Below, in pieces: positions 1-8,852 of a stretch of 38,329 bases of DNA (positions are counted from its first letter, which is position 1; every line of letters starts with the position of its first letter). The stretch is taken from positions 1-38,329 of the forward strand of contig CAJWIY010000016.1 of the NCBI GenBank assembly GCA_913042205.1. The letters run 5' to 3'. The position numbers and the translations under genes are program-made. The notes under the pieces were generated by a model that saw nothing but the letters and a program-made list of their open reading frames with translations, was not told the DNA's origin and searched no databases. Origin of the DNA: an uncultured Gammaproteobacteria bacterium. Lineage in GTDB: Bacteria > Pseudomonadota > Gammaproteobacteria > Pseudomonadales > Litorivicinaceae.

Positions 1-114
1 ACCTTGGGTGACGATGATGATGGTGACGGCATTGAGGACTACGCCAGCATGGCGGCGAGGGACAACGACTCTGTCAAATTTGTTGTGGGGTATGCGCTAG
101 ACTTCGAACTTTGA
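1..114 (+). CDS. C-terminal end of an outer-membrane protein (TorF-like putative porin)
   Basis: This is the last 37 codons of a gene that begins before the window; frame 1 is open from base 1 to the TGA at 112-114. The visible tail has an acidic Asp/Gly-rich turn (residues 4-12 of the fragment) that resembles a calcium-binding DxDxDG loop. It is followed by an alternating hydrophobic strand, VKFVVGYALDFEL, of the kind that closes an outer-membrane beta-barrel. TorF-family putative porins often sit directly upstream of a P-II gene and an ammonium transporter in proteobacteria, and that is the context here. The assignment rests on the tail and the neighbourhood only. It could be another barrel or calcium-binding exported protein. 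Confidence 0.55.
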   Translation, partial: TLGDDDDGDGIEDYASMAARDNDSVKFVVGYALDFEL

Positions 115-130
115 AAGGTCGGGCGTGTGG

Positions 131-500
<370 letters not shown>

Positions 501-545
501 ACCGATTTTTTTTAATTTAAGAACGAACTTCGCAGGAGAGTTTTT

Positions 546-1814
546 GTGAACGATATAGCTACAGTGAGCGGTGATTTAGCCCAGTTGGCTTACGCCCTCG
601 ACACTTTTTATTTCCTTTTGATGGGTGCTTTTGTCATGTGGATGGCAGCTGGCTTTGCCATGCTTGAAGCTGGCATGGTCAGAGCCAAGAATACGACAAC
701 TATTTTGACGAAAAATGTTCTTCTGTATTCGATCGCATCAGTTATGTATTTGTTGATTGGATACAACCTCATGTACATCAACGATTCTTGGACCGGGGTC
801 GTTCCAGATGTTGGATTTTTGATCGGTGACGAAAATACAGCTGATTCGGTCTTGGCTGGAGGGGATGATGCTCCCTATTATTCGGCACGCTCAGACTTCT
901 ACTTCCAAGTAGTATTCGTAGCGACTGGTATGTCAATAATTTCGGGCGCTATTGCTGAACGGATGAAGTTGTTCACATTTCTCGCCTTCGCAGTGATATT
1001 CACCGGTTTCATATATCCCATACAAGGTTCTTGGAGTTGGGGCGGTGGATTCTTATCTGAGGCCGGGTTTAGTGACTTCGCTGGATCGGGGATTGTACAC
1101 ATGTGCGGGGCCGCCGCTGCTCTTGCCGGCGTCATAGTGCTTGGAGCTCGTAAAGGTAAGTATGGTCCAAATGGCGAAATAAACGCGATCCCTGGGTGCA
1201 ACATGCCTTTGGCGACTCTTGGTACGTTCATTCTGTGGTTGGGGTGGTTCGGGTTTAACGGTGGCTCTGAATTAATGGTGTCCAACGTTGATGAAGCCAA
1301 TGCAGTTGCGCAAGTATTTTTAAACACGAACATGGCGGCGGCTGGCGGTGCTATCGCTGCAGCAGTTTTGACTAAGATTCTTTACGGTAAAGCTGATCTG
1401 TCCATGGCTCTAAACGGTGCTCTAGCCGGTTTAGTCTCGATCACGGCAGAGCCATTGGCTCCTAGTGCCGAGCTCGCAACTGTCATTGGGATAATTGGCG
1501 GTGTTATCGTGGTGTTTTCAATTGTGGCTCTCGACAAAATGAAGATTGATGATCCTGTCGGAGCTATTTCTGTGCACGGGGTTGCAGGTATATGGGGACT
1601 GTTTGCGGTTTTGCTCTCCAACTCAGATGCAACGATGGGTGCACAATTGTTGGGGATAGTCAGTATCTTTGCGTTTACGTTCATTGTATCTCTTGTAATC
1701 TGGTTAATTCTGAAAGCAGTCATTGGTATCAGAGTATCTGAGGAAGAAGAGGAAGCCGGGGTAGACGCATCCGAGATGGGTATGGAAGCGTATCCAGAGT
1801 TTAAACGTGCTTAG
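546..1814 (+). CDS. amtB: Ammonium transporter AmtB
   Basis: A 422-residue inner-membrane Amt/Rh-family ammonium channel that forms trimers. Eleven hydrophobic segments are expected, and the N terminus extends straight into the first (residues 16-40). The paired pore histidines are visible as His185 (IVHMCGAA) and His344 (SVHGVAG). The cytoplasmic tail ends with the conserved region GVDASEMGMEAYPEF (about 405-419), which contacts GlnK. An acidic insert EEEEEAG precedes it. The start is GTG with AGGAG just upstream (534-538). The gene lies directly behind glnK and is followed by a strong terminator, which closes the operon. There is no fused extra domain, and the length suits a plain transporter rather than a sensor. 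Confidence 0.96.
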   Translation: MNDIATVSGDLAQLAYALDTFYFLLMGAFVMWMAAGFAMLEAGMVRAKNTTTILTKNVLLYSIASVMYLLIGYNLMYINDSWTGVVPDVGFLIGDENTADSVLAGGDDAPYYSARSDFYFQVVFVATGMSIISGAIAERMKLFTFLAFAVIFTGFIYPIQGSWSWGGGFLSEAGFSDFAGSGIVHMCGAAAALAGVIVLGARKGKYGPNGEINAIPGCNMPLATLGTFILWLGWFGFNGGSELMVSNVDEANAVAQVFLNTNMAAAGGAIAAAVLTKILYGKADLSMALNGALAGLVSITAEPLAPSAELATVIGIIGGVIVVFSIVALDKMKIDDPVGAISVHGVAGIWGLFAVLLSNSDATMGAQLLGIVSIFAFTFIVSLVIWLILKAVIGIRVSEEEEEAGVDASEMGMEAYPEFKRA

Positions 1815-1834
1815 AATCCTTCTGGGACTGTATT

Positions 1835-1860
1835 AGGGCGGCTTAGCCGCCCTTTTTTTA
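1835..1860 (+). terminator. Rho-independent terminator of glnK-amtB
   Basis: GGGCGGC (1836-1842) and GCCGCCC (1846-1852) pair perfectly across a TTA loop and are followed by seven T residues. It lies 21 bases after the amtB stop. It is the clearest intrinsic terminator in the window. Confidence 0.93.
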
Positions 1861-1912
1861 TTTTAAATTTTGCGTAAACTTTTGGCCTCCTTAAAACATT
1901 AGAGGAAAATCT

Positions 1913-2872
1913 GTGCGCGCTGTATTTCTTGATTATCAGTCTATGAAGCCCGAGGAATTAGATTTTGAGAGGCTTGCAGGCGCCACAAGTGAATTCGTCA
2001 CCCATGCTGCGACACCACCTGAACTAGTGATTGAACGAATTCGGAAGTTTGATGTCGTGATTTTGAATAAGGTGAAGTTCGAGCGTTCGCATTTTGAGGC
2101 ATCACCGGATCTGAAATTGATTCTTGTATCAGCAACAGGGACGGATAATGTGGATAAACAGGCAGCCGTCGATCACGGAGTCGTGGTATGTAACGTCGCG
2201 GCTTACGGGACCTCTTCAGTTAGTCAGCATACGTTAATGTTGATGCTAATGGTCGCGACCCAGGCTGAGCGCTATCGGAACGATGTGAGAGCGAGTCGTT
2301 GGTCTAAAAGCTCTATGTTCTGCTTGATGGACTATCCAATTATTGAGCTCGAGGGCCGGACACTTGGGATAATTGGCTTTGGTGAACTTGGTAAAGCGGT
2401 GGGGAAGCTCGCAGAAGCATTTGGTATGCGGGTAATTGTGATGGGTCGCGATGGTATTGACTACGCTAATAATTCTGAGCGAGTAAGTTTCGATAGACTA
2501 CTTGAGCAATCCGATTTTGTCAGTTTGCATGGCCTGTTGACTGAAAAGACGCAGAAAATGATGAATCATGAGGCTTTTCAGAAAATGAAACAGGGCTCAT
2601 ATTTCATCAATACCGCTCGGGGTGCACTGGTTGATGAGGATGCGCTTTGTGATGCGCTAGAATCTGGGCACTTAGCTGGCGCTGGTCTGGATGTAGTCGT
2701 TACTGAGCCCCCAGCAGAAGAGTCAAGACTTCTTAAGTGTACGCATCCAAATCTTGTAATCACACCGCACTCGGCATGGGCAAGCCTCGAATCACGTCAA
2801 CGGATCGTCGATATCATGCAGATCAACCTCGAAGCTTTTGTTGAGGGTGCACCGGTCAACCGTGTTGCTTGA
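1913..2872 (+). CDS. hprA: D-2-hydroxyacid dehydrogenase (hydroxypyruvate reductase-like)
   Basis: A 319-residue NAD(P)-dependent D-2-hydroxyacid dehydrogenase. The family reduces 2-keto acids such as hydroxypyruvate or glyoxylate to the D-hydroxy acid. The Rossmann motif GFGELG sits at about 155-160. The catalytic triad is visible as Arg236 (NTARGAL), Glu265 (TEPP) and His286 (TPHSAW). Length and the AYGTSSVSQH segment best fit glycerate dehydrogenase, but substrate choice cannot be read with certainty; phosphoglycerate or formate dehydrogenase-like members are alternatives. The start is GTG with AGAGGAA (1901-1907) upstream. The gene stands alone on the plus strand, and its 3' end overlaps the convergent yigB by 17 bases. 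Confidence 0.88.
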   Translation: MRAVFLDYQSMKPEELDFERLAGATSEFVTHAATPPELVIERIRKFDVVILNKVKFERSHFEASPDLKLILVSATGTDNVDKQAAVDHGVVVCNVAAYGTSSVSQHTLMLMLMVATQAERYRNDVRASRWSKSSMFCLMDYPIIELEGRTLGIIGFGELGKAVGKLAEAFGMRVIVMGRDGIDYANNSERVSFDRLLEQSDFVSLHGLLTEKTQKMMNHEAFQKMKQGSYFINTARGALVDEDALCDALESGHLAGAGLDVVVTEPPAEESRLLKCTHPNLVITPHSAWASLESRQRIVDIMQINLEAFVEGAPVNRVA

Positions 2873-3560
2873 GAAGATGTAAGAGCTGCCTCAGATCGGT
2901 GATCACGTAGTCTGCGAGGACATCATCCTCCGGCGATCGATTATTCATGTTGAACCAAACGGTTTTCATGCCAACTTGCCGCGCGCCCATCACATCATGT
3001 TCGATATCATCGCCAACGTGCATGCATTCATGAGGATGAACCTTTAAGCGCTTTAATGCCTCTTCGAACATAACCGGGGCTGGTTTCGGCTTCGGAAAAT
3101 TCTGAGACTGCAGGGAAAACTGAAAATACCGTCCGATTTGCATCGCCATCAGATCGGCATTGCCATTGGTGATCGCTCCTAGCTTGAAGTTTTTGTATAG
3201 CTGCCCGAGTGTTGCTACAGTCCCCGGGTAGGGCGTCACATTTTGCCGTTCCTTGTAAAAAATCTGAAATCCTTCGTTTGCTAGGTCTTCGGCTACAGCC
3301 CTTGTTGCGCCACGGTTTTCAAACCAACATTTCAAGGTTTCCTTGCGAATAACTGTCAGATTGTGAGCAATTTGGGGCTGCTCTCGGACTATCTCTTTTC
3401 TCATCGCGTGAAACGTATCGAGGTTGAAATCTGCCATCCATCTAGCAGGTGTTAAGTCTCTCAAATGGCGTACCATGGCATCTTCTGCGCGCAGGATAGA
3501 TATATTGGTTTCCCAGAGTGTATTGTCTAAATCAAAAGTAAGTGCGCGGATAGGTTTCAT
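2856..3560 (-). CDS. yigB: HAD-superfamily phosphatase, YigB-like
   Basis: A 234-residue cytoplasmic HAD hydrolase. Motif I DLDNTLW carries the nucleophile Asp10 and acid Asp12. Motif II is the ITNGN segment, motif III the lysine of KPKPAP, and motif IV HVGDDIEHD. Residues 16-110 form the helical C1 cap. Its place directly after xerC matches E. coli yigB, whose product dephosphorylates FMN and other small phosphates. FMN phosphatase activity here is inferred from that synteny. The ATG overlaps the xerC stop (ATGA), so it is translationally coupled and is the last gene of the lptM operon. Its end overlaps the convergent dehydrogenase gene, and I see no terminator hairpin between them. Confidence 0.88.
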   Translation of the reverse strand: MKPIRALTFDLDNTLWETNISILRAEDAMVRHLRDLTPARWMADFNLDTFHAMRKEIVREQPQIAHNLTVIRKETLKCWFENRGATRAVAEDLANEGFQIFYKERQNVTPYPGTVATLGQLYKNFKLGAITNGNADLMAMQIGRYFQFSLQSQNFPKPKPAPVMFEEALKRLKVHPHECMHVGDDIEHDVMGARQVGMKTVWFNMNNRSPEDDVLADYVITDLRQLLHLLKQHG

Positions 3561-4453
3561 GATTTCGACTTAGCTCGTGGATGAGCCTCGTCATAGACCT
3601 CAGCCAACCGTTGAAAATCTAAGTGTGTGTAGATTTGCGTGGTCGATAGGCTCTGGTGACCCAAGAATTCCTGAATTGCTCTCAAATCGCCAGAGGATTC
3701 CAACAGATGAGTCGCGACTGAATGTCTTAAAACATGAGGATAGACATGTTGATCGAGACCGACTGCTCGAGCGCGAATACCAAGCCGACGTTGGACTGTT
3801 CGTGATGAAACGCAAGTTCCTTTCTTCGTGAGAAAGACAGAATCTACAAATCCTGAGTCCCATTCCTTACGGTGTTCCAACCAGATGGCTAGTGCTTCCC
3901 GCGCTTTTTTTCCAACAGGAACTATTCTTTCTTTACCACCTTTACCGAGAATTTTGAGTTCCTCCGGATTATCGAGCACTTGCTGAAGTTTAAGTCCCAG
4001 TACTTCAGCTAGGCGAAGACCGGAAGAATAGAGTAGTTCGAAAATCGCCTGATCACGCAGAGCTTCGAGGTCACCGAAGTCAAAGGGTGCATCGAGCAGT
4101 CTTTGTATGGCATCAGGGCTTAATGTATTGGGAAGATATTTTACTGCCTTCGGAGCACGAACATTTACCGCTGGATTTGTCTGAATAATCTTTTGGTTTA
4201 CAGCTTCCTGGAATAAACCACGAAGAGCAGAAAGTTTTCTACAGATGGAACGGCCAGCGATATTTTTTACGCTCAATGCTCTAATCCAACCAATGACAGA
4301 TAGTGTATCGAGCGACTGAATGTCAGCAGATTCCCCGAAAAACGCTACAGCCTGTCTTAAATCCCTGGAATAGGCTTCGATTGTTTTTTCGCTTCGTCTT
4401 TGTGTTTGGCGCATGCTGTTGAGATAGCGTGAGACAAATGCATCGAAGGTCAC
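3557..4453 (-). CDS. xerC: Tyrosine recombinase XerC
   Basis: A 298-residue tyrosine recombinase that acts with XerD at the dif site to resolve chromosome dimers. The N-terminal SAM-like DNA-binding domain covers about 1-95 and the catalytic domain about 108-290. All six catalytic residues are present: Arg147, Lys171, His240, Arg243, His266 and the nucleophile Tyr275. These agree with E. coli XerC to within one residue. The start is GTG at 4453, three bases after the DUF484 stop. It sits between DUF484 and yigB as in E. coli and Pseudomonas, which supports housekeeping XerC rather than an integron or phage integrase. Confidence 0.96.
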   Translation of the reverse strand: MTFDAFVSRYLNSMRQTQRRSEKTIEAYSRDLRQAVAFFGESADIQSLDTLSVIGWIRALSVKNIAGRSICRKLSALRGLFQEAVNQKIIQTNPAVNVRAPKAVKYLPNTLSPDAIQRLLDAPFDFGDLEALRDQAIFELLYSSGLRLAEVLGLKLQQVLDNPEELKILGKGGKERIVPVGKKAREALAIWLEHRKEWDSGFVDSVFLTKKGTCVSSRTVQRRLGIRARAVGLDQHVYPHVLRHSVATHLLESSGDLRAIQEFLGHQSLSTTQIYTHLDFQRLAEVYDEAHPRAKSKS

Positions 4454-4456
4454 GAC

Positions 4457-5137
4457 TTAACCATCCTGATCCAGTAGTCGTGGAAGGATCATAGCCAATG
4501 CTTCCCCGATATGTTCAAGGAATAGAGTGTCCTGGCTAGATTGGAAGTGCGTCGCATCCGGGTGCCCCAAAGCCAATAAGCCATATGTATGTCCACGGAT
4601 TAACGCCAGTGTTGCACAACTCTCAACAGCTTGTGATTCTTTGCCGAATAATTGCTTTCTTCGATCTGCGGTTAAACGTCCAACCCATGGCTCTTTGTCT
4701 GAGATTGCACGGGCAAGATTCCCTCCTTCTTTGAATTCTTGTGCTTTGATTGGGCTAATCAAAGCGATGCTATCGGGGATATTAAATTGATCAGACAATA
4801 GAAGTCGAACAATTGGAATATCAAAGCCATTTGCTAATTTTTCATCGAGTACTACTGAGAGATCGTCAAGGTCGCCCGCGTTCAACAAAGATAAAACTAG
4901 GGCCCGTGTCTTCTCAAACAACACACTGTTTATCCGAGCCGTCTCAATCATGTGATCGTTTTCGCGTTCGAGCAACTGGATCTGTTCTCTCAGTTTTCGA
5001 AGCTGAAACTCTACTAAAGAGACGGCCACGCCAGAATCGGTCGGAATTTTCAGTTCGCGGACTAATTCGGGGTGGTCGTAGAAAAAGTTCACATGATCTT
5101 GAAGATAAGCTATGACTTGTTCAGCCTTTATTTTCAC
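4457..5137 (-). CDS. DUF484 family GAF-like protein
   Basis: A 226-residue cytoplasmic DUF484 protein (YigA family). The N terminus has the typical VIAYLQDHVNFFYDHPELV motif. A charged, Leu-rich stretch likely to form a coiled coil follows (about 45-80), then a GAF-like domain to the end that includes the segment RGHTYGLLALGHPDATHF. The family has no firm biochemical role; its constant position between dapF and xerC is the main clue. The start is GTG and overlaps the dapF stop as GTGA, and xerC begins three bases after its stop, so expression is tied to both neighbours. Confidence 0.88.
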   Translation of the reverse strand: MKIKAEQVIAYLQDHVNFFYDHPELVRELKIPTDSGVAVSLVEFQLRKLREQIQLLERENDHMIETARINSVLFEKTRALVLSLLNAGDLDDLSVVLDEKLANGFDIPIVRLLLSDQFNIPDSIALISPIKAQEFKEGGNLARAISDKEPWVGRLTADRRKQLFGKESQAVESCATLALIRGHTYGLLALGHPDATHFQSSQDTLFLEHIGEALAMILPRLLDQDG

Positions 5138-5973
5138 AGGCGAAACTCTCCATCAAATACTGACTCGGCGGGCCCTGTCATTTTTAGATCACACCCGACC
5201 CCCTCCCACTCAATCTGAAGGTTTCCGCCACGAGTTGCAACTGTCACTTTGGGACCTAAACGTCCAAGCAAGCGACCGTATGTGACAGCCGAACATGCAC
5301 CCGTTCCACATGCGAGGGTTTCGCCAACTCCGCGTTCAAACACTCTTAGGCGAATTTCGGTTTCTGAAATGATTTCCATGAAGCCAACATTGACTGAGTC
5401 GGAGAATTGTCGAAGTTGTTGAACGGCACTCCCAATCGATGCTACATCGCTTGTATCTATCGAATCGACAATCGTTACTGCATGCGGATTACCCATGCTG
5501 ATCAAGCCGAATTCGAGAGGACCTTTTGGTGTATTTAGTGAAACCGTCTGTGTCTCATCAGGAAGTGGTGGTACTTTGTAGGGAAGAGCCTCGGTATCGA
5601 GTATCGGTTTGCCCATATTGACGCTGATAAGTCCGCTTTCTGAAATAGCAAGCTCTATTAGACCGCTTACAGTGTTCACGGTGATGGTGGGCTTAGCGGT
5701 TAACTTTCTGTCGGTAACAAATTTTGCTAAGCAGCGTGCGCCGTTACCGCAATGCTCTACTTCACCACCATCAGAGTTGAAAATTCTGTAATCAAAGTCG
5801 GCGTCTGGACGTGAAGGTGGCTCAATGAGCAATAATTGGTCAAAACCTATACCAGTGTGACGATTGGCCAGCTTTTGGATTTGGCTTGGGCGAAGACTCA
5901 CGTGTTGGCTGACCGCGTCGATAATAAGGAAATCGTTGCCAAGACCATGCATTTTGGTGAATTGAATTCTCAT
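5134..5973 (-). CDS. dapF: Diaminopimelate epimerase DapF
   Basis: A 279-residue enzyme that converts LL-diaminopimelate to meso-diaminopimelate for lysine and peptidoglycan synthesis. It needs no cofactor and uses two cysteines, visible as Cys75 in HCGNGARC and Cys222 in ACGTGACS. The two pseudo-symmetric halves are of normal length. I chose the ATG at 5973 because it gives the canonical N terminus MRIQFTKMHGLGNDF and overlaps the lysA stop as ATGA. The reading frame extends upstream to 6132, but that part is the lysA 3' end read out of frame. Confidence 0.96.
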   Translation of the reverse strand: MRIQFTKMHGLGNDFLIIDAVSQHVSLRPSQIQKLANRHTGIGFDQLLLIEPPSRPDADFDYRIFNSDGGEVEHCGNGARCLAKFVTDRKLTAKPTITVNTVSGLIELAISESGLISVNMGKPILDTEALPYKVPPLPDETQTVSLNTPKGPLEFGLISMGNPHAVTIVDSIDTSDVASIGSAVQQLRQFSDSVNVGFMEIISETEIRLRVFERGVGETLACGTGACSAVTYGRLLGRLGPKVTVATRGGNLQIEWEGVGCDLKMTGPAESVFDGEFRL

Positions 5974-7232
5974 GATGATTCGTCTACCAATTTTTCGAGA
6001 GCCCAGAGGCTTTCTAATGATTCGCGTTCGCGGATGACGTGGGTCTGAGACTTGTCGACGAGAATTTCTGCAGCTCGTCCGCGGGTGTTGTAGTTGGATC
6101 CCATGACAAATCCATATGCACCAGCGGAGCACACAGCGAGCAAATCACCCTCTTTTAATTTTAGAAGACGGCCTTTACCTAAAAAATCGCCCGATTCGCA
6201 CACGGGTCCTACAACATCAAAAAAGGCCTCAATCTGGCCTGGTCTATCAGTCTTCTCGACCGGGACAATGTTCTGCCAGGCTCCGTATAGGCTGGGCCGT
6301 ATCAAGTCATTCATTGCCCCATCGACAACCGCGAAGTACTGATCTTGGTTCGTTTTTGTCAAAATTATTTGGGTGACAAAAATACCAGCGTTTGCTGCAA
6401 TAGATCGCCCTGGTTCTAGAATCAGATTGAGAGCTCGATCTTTCAAGCGCTCTCTAACAATAGACAAGTATTCCGAAGGATGCGGTGGTTTTTCCTGATC
6501 ATATGTCACACCTAGCCCTCCACCAAGATCAATATGTTTGAGAACAATGCCAAGGTCAGCCAATTCATCAATTACGTTCAAGAGCTTGTCGAGTGACTCA
6601 ATGAGCGGAGAAATATCGGTCAATTGACTCCCGATGTGGCAGTCGATACCAACCGGATTTAATCCGGGTAACGCATGGGCGCGTTGGTAGGCTGCAATGG
6701 CATCTTGGTGGGCGATACCGAATTTGTTCGCTTTTAGTCCGGTGGAGATGTAGGGATGTGTTTTCGGATCAACATCTGGATTGATTCTTAGTGACACAGG
6801 CGCAACCATGTCCAGTTCAGATGCTACTGAATTAAGTTGCTCTAACTCTGCGAGCGACTCGACGTTGAAACAGTGAATGCCAACCTGCAGCGCTCTTTGC
6901 ATCTCGTGGCGTTGTTTACCAACCCCAGAGAACACAATTTTGCGGGGGTCGCCACCGACTTTGATGACCCTTTCGAGTTCTCCGACCGACACGATATCGA
7001 AGCCAGCGCCCTCTTTGGCTAGCAACTGTAATACAGCGAGGTTGGAGTTCGCTTTCATGCCGTAGCAAATCAAATGTGGAACATCACTTAATGCATCCGC
7101 ATAGGCGTGATAGTGTCTAACAAGTGTTGCTCTGGAGTAAATAAAGCAAGGTGTCCCGTGTTCGTTGGCAATTTCGGAAACCGGCACATCTTCGGCGTGT
7201 AAGACACCCTCACGATACTGGAAGTGATCCAT
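5970..7232 (-). CDS. lysA: Diaminopimelate decarboxylase LysA
   Basis: A 420-residue PLP-dependent fold-type III decarboxylase that makes L-lysine from meso-diaminopimelate. The PLP lysine is Lys60 (CYGMKANSN). His199 (CHIGSQ), the phosphate-binding GGGLG loop near 237-241, EPGR at 273-276 and the active-site Cys345 (GPVCESGDF) are all in place. The start is ATG, two bases after the lptM stop. lysA-dapF adjacency places the last two steps of lysine synthesis together, so epimerase and decarboxylase are co-expressed from the lptM promoter. Confidence 0.96.
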   Translation of the reverse strand: MDHFQYREGVLHAEDVPVSEIANEHGTPCFIYSRATLVRHYHAYADALSDVPHLICYGMKANSNLAVLQLLAKEGAGFDIVSVGELERVIKVGGDPRKIVFSGVGKQRHEMQRALQVGIHCFNVESLAELEQLNSVASELDMVAPVSLRINPDVDPKTHPYISTGLKANKFGIAHQDAIAAYQRAHALPGLNPVGIDCHIGSQLTDISPLIESLDKLLNVIDELADLGIVLKHIDLGGGLGVTYDQEKPPHPSEYLSIVRERLKDRALNLILEPGRSIAANAGIFVTQIILTKTNQDQYFAVVDGAMNDLIRPSLYGAWQNIVPVEKTDRPGQIEAFFDVVGPVCESGDFLGKGRLLKLKEGDLLAVCSAGAYGFVMGSNYNTRGRAAEILVDKSQTHVIRERESLESLWALEKLVDESS

Positions 7233-7234
7233 GA

Positions 7235-7357
7235 TTAGTCCCGCCCGTCTACCGTCTTATTCGGCTGATCTGGCAGGAACAAGGGGCCTGTCTGTCCGCA
7301 CGCTCCGAGCAACAAACTTAAACCCAGTATTGCGATACTAGCTAGAATTGTTTTCAT
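7235..7357 (-). CDS. lptM: LptM-like small lipoprotein (YifL family)
   Basis: A 40-residue lipoprotein. It has a hydrophobic signal peptide and the lipobox LLLGAC, with acylation expected at Cys20, followed by the family signature GQTGPLFLP. LptM (YifL) stabilises the outer-membrane LptDE complex that inserts LPS. I chose the ATG at 7357 because it gives a compact signal peptide; the frame stays open to 7441, but that would add an implausible leader and run into thiD. No Shine-Dalgarno sequence is evident before it. It is the first gene of the minus-strand operon leading to yigB, the same placement as in many gammaproteobacteria. Confidence 0.85.
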   Translation of the reverse strand: MKTILASIAILGLSLLLGACGQTGPLFLPDQPNKTVDGRD

Positions 7358-7364
7358 GGTTTGA

Positions 7365-7370
7365 AGTATA
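7365..7370 (-). promoter_or_regulatory. Possible -10 element of the lptM-yigB operon
   Basis: On the minus strand the sequence reads TATACT, a 5/6 match to the sigma-70 -10 box, eight bases before the lptM start codon. I see no good -35 at 16-18 bases. If used, transcription would begin at or just before the ATG, giving a leaderless mRNA. That fits the missing Shine-Dalgarno sequence but is unproven. Confidence 0.35.
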
Positions 7371-7421
7371 CCCAGATTTGTACTGAAACCGGCTAAACTG
7401 TTTTCAACCAAAGGATAGAAA

Positions 7422-8228
7422 ATGGCGACAAATATTCTCACGATTGCAGGTTCTGACTCAGGTGGTGGTGCTGGTATTCAAGGAGACCTCAAGTCTATCT
7501 CAGCGACCGGTGCATATGGCTTGAGTGTGATCACGACGTTGACTGCGCAGAATACGATGGGTGTCGACGCGATCTATCCGGTTGACATTTCTTTTCTCAA
7601 GGAGCAGTTGCAGGCAGTCGCGGGGGATATTCAGATTGATGCTGTGAAAATTGGAATGTTAGGAACATCCGAAGTGATAGCGGCCGTAGCAGAATTTGTT
7701 GCCGGGCTTCGATGCCCAATCGTTGTGGATCCTGTCATGGTGGCTAAAAGCGGAGATCGATTATTGCAAGCAGATGCAGTTACCTCACTTCGGGAGTTGC
7801 TGATACCAAAAGCATCCTTGGTAACGCCCAATTTACCTGAAGCCGCGGATTTACTGAGTGTAGCAGAAGCGTTCGACCGTGAAAGCATGCTCAATCAAGC
7901 AAAGGCTCTGCTGAGATTGGGTCCGGGTGCAGTACTTTTAAAAGGTGGTCATCTGTCGACATACGAATCACCTGATTTATTGGCTCTGGGTGATGGTCAT
8001 ATTTGGTATGAAAGTGAGCGTATTAAGACCATGAATACGCACGGTACGGGATGCACGCTCTCTAGTGCGCTTGCTTCATTTATGGGGCAAGGATTAGATA
8101 TTCCTGAGGCGGTATCGAAGGCAAAGACCTACATCAGAGGAGCGATTACTGAGGCTAAGCGTTTAAATGTGGGTAAGGGCCATGGCCCGGTGCATCACTT
8201 TTGGGCTCTTTGGGGGGACGATGGCTGA
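7422..8228 (+). CDS. thiD: Hydroxymethylpyrimidine/phosphomethylpyrimidine kinase ThiD
   Basis: A 268-residue ribokinase-fold enzyme that phosphorylates 4-amino-5-hydroxymethyl-2-methylpyrimidine twice for thiamine synthesis. The N-terminal substrate motif ILTIAGSDSGGGAGIQ (about 5-20), VKIGML, DPVMVAKSG and the C-terminal anion-hole/catalytic motif NTHGTGCTLSSALA (about 205-218) are complete. AAAGGA precedes the ATG by about six bases. It is divergent from lptM with a 64-base spacer and overlaps nudF by 8 bases. No other thiamine gene is nearby, so its partners must lie elsewhere. No TPP riboswitch can fit in the short leader. Confidence 0.95.
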   Translation: MATNILTIAGSDSGGGAGIQGDLKSISATGAYGLSVITTLTAQNTMGVDAIYPVDISFLKEQLQAVAGDIQIDAVKIGMLGTSEVIAAVAEFVAGLRCPIVVDPVMVAKSGDRLLQADAVTSLRELLIPKASLVTPNLPEAADLLSVAEAFDRESMLNQAKALLRLGPGAVLLKGGHLSTYESPDLLALGDGHIWYESERIKTMNTHGTGCTLSSALASFMGQGLDIPEAVSKAKTYIRGAITEAKRLNVGKGHGPVHHFWALWGDDG

Positions 8229-8835
8229 TTGGCCAGAGCCGACATTTGGCTGCACGGATTGGACACTTGAGGGTACCGAGTGTCTTGCTGATGGGTTTTT
8301 TCGGCTGGATGAACTTCGACTGACACATCGAGGATATCAGAGGGAATCGGTTGGCCCAATGTGCCGTGAACTGCTTGTTCGCGCACCGGCAGTCGCTGTA
8401 ATCTTATGCGATCTAGATCGGCAGCAGGTTGCGATGGTTGAACAGTTCAGAGTTGGTCCCGCGATGTCAGAGCTGGATGATAGTCCTTGGATGCTTGAAT
8501 GGGTGGCTGGCATTTGCGAGGCCAATGAACCTCCCCTTGAAACATGTCATCGTGAAGTATTTGAAGAAACTGGTTTATCGCTTGAGGCGGATCCTCAGTT
8601 AGTATTCACGTATTACCCAAGTCCCGGTGGTTCGAACGAGTTGATATTTTTATATTTTGCTCCTTGTGATCTGACAAAGGTTGAGCGGTTTCGAGGCCAG
8701 ACCGGCGAGTATGAGGATCTGAAAGTACACGTGATTTCCATTGCTTCGGCTTTGGAAGCGTTGCAGACTAAAAAAATGAATAACGCGGCCACAATTATCG
8801 GTCTGCAGTGGTTGCAGTTAAATTTACGAGAGTGA
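8221..8835 (+). CDS. nudF: ADP-ribose pyrophosphatase NudF (Nudix hydrolase)
   Basis: A 204-residue Nudix hydrolase that cleaves ADP-ribose to AMP and ribose 5-phosphate. The Nudix box runs from GICEANE to REVFEETGL (about 100-122) and keeps all the Glu residues that bind magnesium. The domain-swap N-terminal region and the proline-rich YYPSPGGSNE turn that follows are typical of NudF. I chose the ATG at 8221, with a G-rich ribosome binding site at 8212-8217 and an 8-base overlap with thiD; an in-frame ATG at 8167 lies inside thiD. NudF followed by DUF1249 and then parE is a gammaproteobacterial order. Confidence 0.93.
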   Translation: MADWPEPTFGCTDWTLEGTECLADGFFRLDELRLTHRGYQRESVGPMCRELLVRAPAVAVILCDLDRQQVAMVEQFRVGPAMSELDDSPWMLEWVAGICEANEPPLETCHREVFEETGLSLEADPQLVFTYYPSPGGSNELIFLYFAPCDLTKVERFRGQTGEYEDLKVHVISIASALEALQTKKMNNAATIIGLQWLQLNLRE

Positions 8836-8852
8836 ATGAGAAGGAGTGCGAC

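Noticed and set aside
899-1723. Open frames antisense to amtB (899-1333 and 1382-1723, minus strand)
   Set aside because: They lie entirely within amtB, lack ribosome binding sites, and their sequences have no protein-like features.
3557-4453. Integrase of a mobile element
   Set aside because: The tyrosine recombinase is in the conserved dapF-DUF484-xerC-yigB order, with no att repeats or cargo genes, so it is housekeeping XerC.
5974-6132. N-terminal extension of the dapF frame
   Set aside because: The 53 extra residues are the lysA 3' end in another frame. The ATG at 5973 gives the conserved DapF N terminus.
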